Shown piece after piece: positions 57,526-64,000 of a DNA stretch of 64,000 nt. Positions within the stretch are counted from its first letter, which is position 1, and every line of letters begins with the position of its first letter. Source of the DNA: an uncultured Oscillospiraceae bacterium. Its GTDB lineage: Bacteria; Bacillota; Clostridia; Oscillospirales; Acutalibacteraceae. The notes beneath the pieces are model-generated. The model was not told the origin of the DNA and searched no databases. It was given only the letters and a program-made list of their open reading frames with translations. The position numbers and the translations under genes are program-made. The stretch is taken from NCBI GenBank assembly GCA_948471205.1, contig CAOKRT010000005.1, positions 62,001 through 126,000 on the forward strand, written 5' to 3'.

Positions 57526-58425
57526 TTAAAGCCCTGTATTTTCGGCAATATATTTTCTTGCCTTTACGGCATATTCAAACGGGTTTGCCTTGGCAGGATC
57601 CTGTTCTGCCTCTACAACAACCCAGCCTTCGTAATTATTTTCTGCAAGGATATCAAAAATAGGTTTGAAATCCACATCCCCGTCACCGGGTACGGTAAAT
57701 ACACCTGCACGAACTGCATCAAGAAAGCTCATATGCTCCGGTACAACCTGATTATTGTAAACATCCAGGCGAACATCTTTCAAATGAACATGCTTAACAC
57801 GGTTTATATATTTTTTAAGAACCGGAACCGGATCAATTCCGGCAAAGGTAAGATGTCCGCTGTCAAAAAGAAGATAAACAAGATTCGGATCCGTAAGCTC
57901 CATAAGTTTATCAATTTCTTCAACGGTCTGCACACCTGTACCCATATGATGATGAACTGTAAAAAACATTCCTTTTGATTTTGCATAAGCACCCATTTCA
58001 TTGAAGCCTTTGGCAACAACCGCCCATTCTTCATCCGAATAAAACGGTTTTTCATCAAGAATGGATTTGTCAAGACAGCCCTGAATGGAATTACCCTGCT
58101 CCGAAGCACCGATAATCTTTGCCCCAAGCGCATACAGCTTATCGCAATGTGCCTTGAATGCTTCGATTGTTTCTTCATAAGGCTTAGATGTAAGATAAGA
58201 TGAAAACCAAGCGTTGCAAATCTGAAGACCGCGTATATCAAGATATTTTTTCAGAACAGCGGGATCAGACGGGTATTTATTTCCGATTTCCGAACCTTTG
58301 AAACCGGCAAGTGCCATTTCGCTTATGCACTGTTCAAAGGAGTTTTCTGCGCCTAAATCCGGCATATCATCATTTGTCCAGCCAATGGGAGCAATGGCAA
58401 GTTTTACTTTATTTGAATCAAGCAT
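57526..58425 (-). CDS. iolE: Sugar phosphate isomerase/epimerase, probable inosose dehydratase (IolE-like)
   Basis: 299 residues, TIM-barrel of the xylose-isomerase-like family. [20 protein letters not shown] at the N-terminus, then [50 protein letters not shown] and [19 protein letters not shown] are those of IolE (scyllo-inosose dehydratase). Metal ligands would be the Glu, Asp and His in these segments. Third gene of iolG-iolD-iolE; the position supports the call. It makes the diketone that IolD hydrolyses. Confidence 0.88.
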   Translation of the reverse strand: MLDSNKVKLAIAPIGWTNDDMPDLGAENSFEQCISEMALAGFKGSEIGNKYPSDPAVLKKYLDIRGLQICNAWFSSYLTSKPYEETIEAFKAHCDKLYALGAKIIGASEQGNSIQGCLDKSILDEKPFYSDEEWAVVAKGFNEMGAYAKSKGMFFTVHHHMGTGVQTVEEIDKLMELTDPNLVYLLFDSGHLTFAGIDPVPVLKKYINRVKHVHLKDVRLDVYNNQVVPEHMSFLDAVRAGVFTVPGDGDVDFKPIFDILAENNYEGWVVVEAEQDPAKANPFEYAVKARKYIAENTGL

Positions 58426-58482
58426 TTTTTATTCCCTTTCAATATATTTATTTCGTAAAGCAAAAATACTTTACATAGATAT

Positions 58483-60336
58483 TTAATAATCAAACGTCTT
58501 TTTAATATTGTTTTGCATATCCGAATAGGCGGCGGCAACGGTTTCGCTTTCCGAAACTTCAGCCACACCCACACGCCACCAGGATTCAAAACCCGGCGTC
58601 ATGGTTTTAGGAAGCACTTTTATATCAAAAAGCACTGATTTTGTCTGATTTTTTGCATCTTCAAGAGCCGCCTTCAATTCAGCGGAAGTTCTGACTGTAT
58701 ACGCCTTTGCACCGTAGCCTTCTGCTATTTTGGCAAAATCAACGGTCATTTCATCGCCGTCAAGCATACCTGTTTCCGGATTTCTTGCACGGAAAACAGT
58801 GCCGAACGTATCAGTGCCCTGATTATTCTGAAGATTTTCAATACAGCCCCAGCCCAGATTATCAAACAGGCAAACATTAATTTTAAGATTTTCCTGCAGT
58901 GCAGTATAAAGTTCTGAATGACCCATAAGGAAAGAACCGTCACCGCAGAAAGCATAAACCTCAGCATCCGGCTTTGCAAGCTTTGCGCCTAATGCACCGT
59001 TTACCTCATAACCCATATTGGAATATCCGTATTCCATATGATATGTGCCTCTTGCCTTTGCCCTGAACAAACGCTGCATATCTCCGGGAAGTGAACCTGC
59101 CGAGCCAAGCGCTATATCTTCATCATCCATAAACGCATTAATAATGCCGAGTGCAAGCGTCTGGTTCAATCCGCCTTCGAGTTCAGTTGAATAATATTCA
59201 TCCACAATCGTATCCCACTCTGCTTTCGCCGCCGCAATTTCATCTGTATATTCTGTTTTATATCCCTCACAGCTTGAAATAAGCGCCGTTATGGCTTCCT
59301 TTGCATCCGCAACAACGGCTTCAGCATCCATTTTATAAGCATCAAACGGACAAATATTTATACCAAGCACCTTTCTGTTTTCATGAAACAGCCATTTTGA
59401 AGATGTGGTAAAATCCGTAAATCTTGTGCCGATGCCGATAATAAGATCCGCATCTTTAGCAATAACATTTGCGGCTTTTCCGCCTGTTACACCGACACCG
59501 CCCAGATTAAGCGGATTTTTCCAGTCAACAAGACCTTTTCCCGCCTGTGTTTCACTGATTGGAATGTGATACTTTTCTGCAAATTCCAACAATTCTTTCT
59601 CTGCACCGCTGTAACGCACACCGCCGCCGCATATAATAATCGGCTTCTTTGCTTCTTTGATAGCAGCCGTTGCTCTTTCAAGCTGAGATGCGCTTATCGG
59701 TCGTCTGTCCATATGCCATACACGCTTTTGAAGAAAATGTTCGGGATAATCATATGCTTCGCCTTCCACATCCTGCGGCATAGCAAGACAAACCGCGCCT
59801 GTATCAGCAGGGTCGGTGAGCACTCTCATTGCATTTAAACAGGCTGTCATAAGCTGTTCAGGTCTGATAATTCTGTCAAAATAATGGCATACGCCTTTAA
59901 ATGCATCTGTTACGGTTCTGCCGTAATTATCAAAAAATTCTGCCTGCTGCAAAACAGGATCAGGCTGGCGGCATGCAAAAGTATCCCCGGGAAGAACAAG
60001 AAGCGGAATTCTGTTTGCCGTTGCACAGCCGCAGGCTGTAACCATATTGGTAGCGCCCGGACCAATGGAAGAAACACACGGAATAATAGCCTTTCGGTCC
60101 ATCTGCTTCGCATATGCAACAGCGGCCAAAGCCATATTCTGCTCGTTTTTCCCCTGATAGAATTTCAAATTGTGACCGCCCTGCTCCAATGCCTGACCCA
60201 CGCCGACAACACAGCCGTGACCGAATATTCCGAATATTCCCGAAACAAATTTTGTTTCGATACCGTCACATTCAATATATTGATTGTCAAGGAACTTAAC
60301 AAGTGCCTGTGACATTGTTAACCGTTCTCTTTTCAT
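58483..60336 (-). CDS. iolD: Trihydroxycyclohexane-1,2-dione acylhydrolase (IolD)
   Basis: TPP-dependent ring-opening enzyme of inositol catabolism. 617 residues in the acetolactate-synthase-like family: IFGHGCVVGVGQALEQGGHN near the N-terminus, CVSSIGPGATNMVTACGCAT, the middle domain PIIICGGGVRYSGAEKELL and the C-terminal TPP motif FCGDGSFLMGHSELY...NVCLFDNLGWGCIENLQN. The early NGLEF/GHGC-type loop and the iolG/iolE neighbours favour IolD over acetolactate synthase. GAGG site 8 bases before ATG, 3 bp after iolG. Confidence 0.93.
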   Translation of the reverse strand: MKRERLTMSQALVKFLDNQYIECDGIETKFVSGIFGIFGHGCVVGVGQALEQGGHNLKFYQGKNEQNMALAAVAYAKQMDRKAIIPCVSSIGPGATNMVTACGCATANRIPLLVLPGDTFACRQPDPVLQQAEFFDNYGRTVTDAFKGVCHYFDRIIRPEQLMTACLNAMRVLTDPADTGAVCLAMPQDVEGEAYDYPEHFLQKRVWHMDRRPISASQLERATAAIKEAKKPIIICGGGVRYSGAEKELLEFAEKYHIPISETQAGKGLVDWKNPLNLGGVGVTGGKAANVIAKDADLIIGIGTRFTDFTTSSKWLFHENRKVLGINICPFDAYKMDAEAVVADAKEAITALISSCEGYKTEYTDEIAAAKAEWDTIVDEYYSTELEGGLNQTLALGIINAFMDDEDIALGSAGSLPGDMQRLFRAKARGTYHMEYGYSNMGYEVNGALGAKLAKPDAEVYAFCGDGSFLMGHSELYTALQENLKINVCLFDNLGWGCIENLQNNQGTDTFGTVFRARNPETGMLDGDEMTVDFAKIAEGYGAKAYTVRTSAELKAALEDAKNQTKSVLFDIKVLPKTMTPGFESWWRVGVAEVSESETVAAAYSDMQNNIKKTFDY

Positions 60337-60339
60337 AAA

Positions 60340-61353
60340 TTAAGCCTCGATTTCAGAAAGTTTAACCGGTCTGTGCTCTTCAACAGATTTCTTTGCGGCA
60401 AGACCGAGACGAAGTGCCTCCAGTCCATCATAAACGGTGGTCTGGGTTGGCTTGTCGTTAACAACACAGTCAATAAACTGTGTCATTTCATCTGTAAATG
60501 ACTGCATATATCTTTCCAGGAAGAAATACAGCGGTTTATCGGATGAATTTCCGTTTGCATCAATAAAGGAAACATTTGTAGGTGTATCATTTGCGGCAGA
60601 AGCCTGGCCGTTCGAACCGAACACCTCAAGGCGCTGGTCGTATCCGTATGCAGCCTTTCTGCAGTTATCAATCACACCGATAGCGCCGCTTTTGAATTTA
60701 AGTGCAACAAGCGCTGTATCCACATCTCCTGCTTCGCCGATTTCCGGTTTTACCATAACGGTTGCATTTGCATAAACCTCTTCCACTTCACCGCCGATAA
60801 AACGTGCCATATCAAAATCATGCACTGTCATATCAAGAAAAATTCCGCCCGAAACCTTAACATATGCAATTGGCGGCGGTTCCGGATCACGGCTTGTGAT
60901 TTTGATTGTCTGAAGATTGCCGATTTTGCCTTCATTGGCAAGATTTTTAATGTGTGCAAAATTGTGATCATATCTTCTGTTAAAACCAATTTGCAGCTTT
61001 ACCCCTGCTTTATCCACAGCATCAATAACCTTTTTAATCTTAGCCACTGTTAAATCAACCGGCTTTTCACAGAAAATGTGCTTGCCTGCTTCTGCCGCCT
61101 CACAGGCAATATCCGCATGTGTATCTGTTGAAGAACAGATAAGTACCGCATCAATTTCAGGATTGTTTAAAATTTCATGATAATCCTGATAATAAGCGGG
61201 AATGCCAAGTTCTTCGGCTAATTTTTTTGCACCGTCAGCATATATATCCGAAACAGCAATAATTTCTGCCTGCGGAATATGATAAGTAATTGACTTTGCA
61301 TGCACTTGACCTATACGGCCGGCACCTATAATGCCCACTTTGAGTTTCTCCAT
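60340..61353 (-). CDS. iolG: Inositol 2-dehydrogenase (Gfo/Idh/MocA family)
   Basis: Oxidises myo-inositol (or scyllo-inositol) to the inosose with NAD. 337 residues: Rossmann start KVGIIGAGRIGQVHAKSI, catalytic HIFCEKPVD (EKP Lys), VHDFDMARFIGGEVEEVYAN, and the GGIFLDMTVHD segment bearing catalytic Asp and His. First gene of the operon. The operon lacks iolB, iolC and iolJ, so downstream steps must be encoded elsewhere or the pathway may end differently. Confidence 0.92.
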   Translation of the reverse strand: MEKLKVGIIGAGRIGQVHAKSITYHIPQAEIIAVSDIYADGAKKLAEELGIPAYYQDYHEILNNPEIDAVLICSSTDTHADIACEAAEAGKHIFCEKPVDLTVAKIKKVIDAVDKAGVKLQIGFNRRYDHNFAHIKNLANEGKIGNLQTIKITSRDPEPPPIAYVKVSGGIFLDMTVHDFDMARFIGGEVEEVYANATVMVKPEIGEAGDVDTALVALKFKSGAIGVIDNCRKAAYGYDQRLEVFGSNGQASAANDTPTNVSFIDANGNSSDKPLYFFLERYMQSFTDEMTQFIDCVVNDKPTQTTVYDGLEALRLGLAAKKSVEEHRPVKLSEIEA

Positions 61354-61380
61354 AAATATGTACCTCTTTTAAGTTATTTT

Positions 61381-61397
61381 ACACATTGAAAATGTGT
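61381..61397. promoter_or_regulatory. Palindrome downstream of the iol promoter (possible operator)
   Basis: ACACATT-GAA-AATGTGT, a perfect 7-bp inverted repeat with a 3-base centre, between the predicted iol transcription start and iolG. Its position fits repression by roadblock or a small hairpin; no regulator gene is adjacent. Confidence 0.5.
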
Positions 61398-61411
61398 TTC
61401 TGATCAGTCTT

Positions 61412-61440
61412 ATAGTATCACACGAAAAATAATATTTCAA
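61412..61440 (-). promoter_or_regulatory. iol operon promoter
   Basis: Minus strand TTGAAA (61435-61440), 17-base spacer, TACTAT (61412-61417). Confidence 0.7.
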
Positions 61441-61497
61441 GATTTCAGGCACAAAAAACAGCGATATATTTTACAAATTTTATACCTGAAAATAATA

Positions 61498-61526
61498 TTG
61501 CATAAATAAAATTTTAATTGTATAAT
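61498..61526 (+). promoter_or_regulatory. Promoter of the TSCPD-alpha-galactosidase operon
   Basis: Plus strand TTGCAT (61498-61503), 17-base AT-rich spacer, TATAAT (61521-61526). Divergent from the iol promoter across about 60 bp. Confidence 0.75.
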
Positions 61527-61572
61527 ATATTATATTAAATACATTATATATTAGTTTTTTCGGAGGATAAAA

Positions 61573-61827
61573 ATGACTTATTCATATAAAACATCCGGCA
61601 CCTGTTCAAAAAAAATTGAAATTGAAATAGATGAAAACGAAATTGTGAGAAATGTTACATTTTCAGGCGGATGCCACGGAAATCTTCAGGGAATATCAAA
61701 GCTGGTATGCGGAATGCATATAGACAATATTATTGATAAACTGAGCGGAATAAAATGCGGCTTTAAATCAACATCCTGTCCGGACCAGCTTGCACTTGCA
61801 TTAAAAGAAGTGAAGGAGAATTTCTGA
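61573..61827 (+). CDS. TSCPD-domain protein, small conserved
   Basis: 84 residues. The family name-giving motif is visible as TSCPDQLALALKE near the C-terminus. The first part has TYSYKTSGTCSKKIEIEID, VTFSGGCHGNLQGISKLVCG and KCGFKSTSCPDQ; five cysteines could bind metal. It matches the stand-alone TSCPD family found in Clostridia and related to the C-terminus of class II ribonucleotide reductases. Role unknown. The alpha-galactosidase starts 2 bp after its stop, and this gene has the AGGAGG-type site GGAGG upstream. Confidence 0.88.
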   Translation: MTYSYKTSGTCSKKIEIEIDENEIVRNVTFSGGCHGNLQGISKLVCGMHIDNIIDKLSGIKCGFKSTSCPDQLALALKEVKENF

Positions 61828-61828
61828 T

Positions 61829-64000
61829 ATGTTCAAACTTGAAAGTAAAAATCTTAAAAGAGAATTCTATGTTTCCGAAGGCAGTCTTTTCGCTTCGCAG
61901 ATTATAAACACAGAATCCGGCATGCAGTTTATTCCTGACGGAAACGGTTCTGAATTCGCAGTAAAATTTGCAGACGGAGATGAATTTACTTCAAAGGGAC
62001 TTCCGGTGGTTGAAAGCGCCGAAAAAGACGGTAGATTATTTTTTCGTTTTAAGGAAACAATGGGTACAACCGTTACAATGAGTTACCGTGTATCCAAAAA
62101 CAAAATGACCATTGAAAAACAGCTTGCCGTTACACAGAGTGTGCCAAAGGTAATTGACTATATTGCGCTTGAAAACATCGGCATTATAAATTCGCAGACT
62201 TCTTTTTCGGTCTGCGGCGGCGAATCTGAAATTGATGCGTATTATTCAAATCTGGGTCAGCCGTTTTATATTGACAGCCTGTTTTTGGGATGCGAATTTC
62301 CTGCCACAAAAAATATAATTGATTACGGAAGAGGTCAGATTTTATATTACATAGGCAAAAGCGTTGAGGACAAGCTGATTTGCCCCGTTACAGTTATGGG
62401 CGGCGCAAAAAGCAATCTGATTGTTGATTTGAAAAAAGCCTTTTTTGAATATATAGACAGCATTTCACTGTCTTCCCCAATCAAGTTTATGTATAACACC
62501 TGGTATGACAGAATGCTGAATATTGATGCTAACAACATTCAAAAAGCATTTTACAATGTAGAAAAACAGCTTTCCTCACACGGTGTGCCTCCGCTTGATA
62601 AATATGTTATTGATGACGGCTGGAATAATTATAAAGGAAATTTCTGGTCATTTAATCAAAATAAATTTCCAAACGGTATTCTTGATGCAAGTCATACAGC
62701 CAAAGGCTTTGGAAGTGAATTCGGGCTTTGGCTCGGTCCACGCGGCGGCTATAATTACAACCGAAAATTTGCAAAACGAATGGAAAAAAGCGGATATGGC
62801 TATTATAATGCCCAGTCGGACGATATTTGTGTTGCATCTGAAAAATACTTAAATAATCTTGAAAATTTCCTTGTAAAAACAACAAAGGAAAATGATATAA
62901 GCTACTGGAAGCTGGACGGTTTCTGCCTGAAAGCCTGTACAAATGCATCGCATGATCATATTACAGGCGGCGAGCACGACATGTATCTTGTTACGGAAAT
63001 GTGGCACCGCTGGATTAAAATATTCAAGGCACTTCATAAAGCCAGAGCAAAACAGGGAAAAAAGCTTTGGATTAATATGACCTGTTATGTAAACCCTTCG
63101 CCGTGGTGGCTTCAGTATGTTAATTCCATTTGGCTTCAGAACAGCGGCGATATTGGCTTTGCAGACAACTATCCGCAAAACAGACAGAGCCAGGTTGATT
63201 CCGAATTAACTTACCGTGACGGCAGATATTATAATTTTCTTGTTGAGCGAGGCTTACAGTTTCCGCTTTCCAGAATTTATAATCACGAACCCATTTACGG
63301 ATATGAGGCCAACCTTGATTATACGGACGAGGAATTTGAAAAAGCATTTTTCTGGAATGCCTGCCGAGGTTCCGCTTTAAATGAACTGTATATATCCGAA
63401 GGCATGATGAATGATAAAAAATGGCAGATTCTTTCTGATTTGATTGACTGGCAGAAAAAAAATTACCATATTCTCAAAAATGCAATGTTTCTCGGCGGAG
63501 ATCCTGTTCAGAATAATATATACTGCTATGCAAGCTGGACAGAAGAAGGAGAAGGCATTATTGCCCTTCGCAATCCCACAAATGAAACAACGGCATTAAC
63601 ACTTACATTAAACAAGCTTATGGGCTGCCCCGAAACGCTTAAAAATGCAAGAAAATTCAATGTGTACAATAAAGCGGAAACGGAAAATAACGAAACATAT
63701 AATTATAATGACAAAATTAATGTTACATTAGCTCCGTTTGAAATAAAAATTGTTCAGTTTGGTGAAACAGATAACCGTTACTCCGAAAACAGATTCGGAA
63801 ATGATTTTACAATCAGCTTTGATTATGACGGAAAAGACGGACTGATTTGCCAGAACAATGACATAATGATAAGCATTGAAAAAGGAAAAATAAATGCAAG
63901 TGTCGGTATTCTGCAGCTTAAATCCGAAAGCATAATAAGCGGCACACATCATAAAATAACTCTTGTGCGCGAAAAAAATAAAATGCTTAAAATTTATATT
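61829..64000 (+). CDS. GH36-like alpha-galactosidase (C-terminus beyond window)
   Basis: 724 codons visible, open at the right edge. N-terminal beta-supersandwich (residues 1-215), then a TIM barrel: MYNTWYDRMLNIDANN, KYVIDDGWNNYKGNFWSFNQ, GLWLGPRGGYNYN, and YWKLDGFCLKAC with the probable nucleophile Asp. Further are WINMTCYVNPSPWWLQYV and NSGDIGFADNY, which may hold the acid/base. After a beta domain (residues ~520-635) a LamG-like carbohydrate-binding domain begins (NDFTISFDYDGKDGLICQNN). No signal peptide, so it acts inside the cell. Motifs deviate from canonical GH36, so the sugar could differ. It sits divergent to the iol operon, suggesting galactosyl-inositol (galactinol or raffinose-type) substrates. 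Confidence 0.8.
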   Translation, partial: MFKLESKNLKREFYVSEGSLFASQIINTESGMQFIPDGNGSEFAVKFADGDEFTSKGLPVVESAEKDGRLFFRFKETMGTTVTMSYRVSKNKMTIEKQLAVTQSVPKVIDYIALENIGIINSQTSFSVCGGESEIDAYYSNLGQPFYIDSLFLGCEFPATKNIIDYGRGQILYYIGKSVEDKLICPVTVMGGAKSNLIVDLKKAFFEYIDSISLSSPIKFMYNTWYDRMLNIDANNIQKAFYNVEKQLSSHGVPPLDKYVIDDGWNNYKGNFWSFNQNKFPNGILDASHTAKGFGSEFGLWLGPRGGYNYNRKFAKRMEKSGYGYYNAQSDDICVASEKYLNNLENFLVKTTKENDISYWKLDGFCLKACTNASHDHITGGEHDMYLVTEMWHRWIKIFKALHKARAKQGKKLWINMTCYVNPSPWWLQYVNSIWLQNSGDIGFADNYPQNRQSQVDSELTYRDGRYYNFLVERGLQFPLSRIYNHEPIYGYEANLDYTDEEFEKAFFWNACRGSALNELYISEGMMNDKKWQILSDLIDWQKKNYHILKNAMFLGGDPVQNNIYCYASWTEEGEGIIALRNPTNETTALTLTLNKLMGCPETLKNARKFNVYNKAETENNETYNYNDKINVTLAPFEIKIVQFGETDNRYSENRFGNDFTISFDYDGKDGLICQNNDIMISIEKGKINASVGILQLKSESIISGTHHKITLVREKNKMLKIYI

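Noticed and set aside
1..64000. CRISPR array, tRNA or rRNA genes
   Set aside because: No regular repeat-spacer pattern and no cloverleaf or rRNA-like sequence was recognised by eye; a covariance search for tRNA was not possible.

Overview
The window looks like a chromosome segment of a low-GC Gram-positive anaerobe of the class Clostridia, probably an Oscillospiraceae/Ruminococcaceae-type gut bacterium. Evidence: the gene order (smc-ftsY-rnc-plsX-topA-dprA; infC-rpmI-rplT), strong AGGAGG-type ribosome binding sites, clean TTGaca-17-TATAAT promoters, split transketolase, CDP-glycerol (teichoic acid-type) enzymes, a YtvI-like permease and TSCPD proteins. Species assignment is inference. No rRNA, tRNA or CRISPR array was seen.

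Layout. 1-12.6 kb: one minus-strand operon rlmB-dprA-topA-trmFO-plsX-rnc-radical SAM-smc-ftsY (ftsY cut by the window edge). 12.6-18 kb: infC-rpmI-rplT with a structured leader, then pyk-mltG-thyA-dfrA. 18-23.1 kb: an uncommon operon, SCP2 protein / class III aminotransferase / split transketolase / second SCP2 protein, behind a long structured 5' leader. 23.2-31 kb: glyA, two CDP-glycerol-type transferases, a PLP aminotransferase and trpS; then two tandem paralogous exported proteins. 31-39.7 kb: yebC, a condensation-domain acyltransferase with a membrane partner, an orphan TagH-type ATPase, ilvD, a CAP-domain lipoprotein and a MATE exporter.

39.84-48.39 kb: an integrated mobile element of about 8.5 kb inserted in the 3' end of lysS. 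It carries a Tn916-type integrase and excisionase, a replication protein with the HUH endonuclease + superfamily 3 helicase layout of CRESS-DNA viruses, a stem-loop whose minus-strand loop contains the circovirus-type nonanucleotide TAGTATTAC, a coupling ATPase split into membrane and soluble genes, an XRE regulator and two uncharacterised cargo genes. Insertion swapped the last codons of lysS, and the displaced lysS tail is still readable at the other end. This is the most interesting feature of the window.

48.4-57.5 kb: greA-lysS (lysS carries an N-terminal YegP/DUF1508-like fusion), ACT protein-hom-lysC (aspartate pathway), a YtvI/AI-2E family permease, and a polar amino acid ABC transporter. 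57.5-64 kb: iolG-iolD-iolE inositol catabolism, then on the plus strand a TSCPD protein and a GH36-like alpha-galactosidase that runs off the window.

All calls rest on reading the sequence and on family knowledge; no database search was run.
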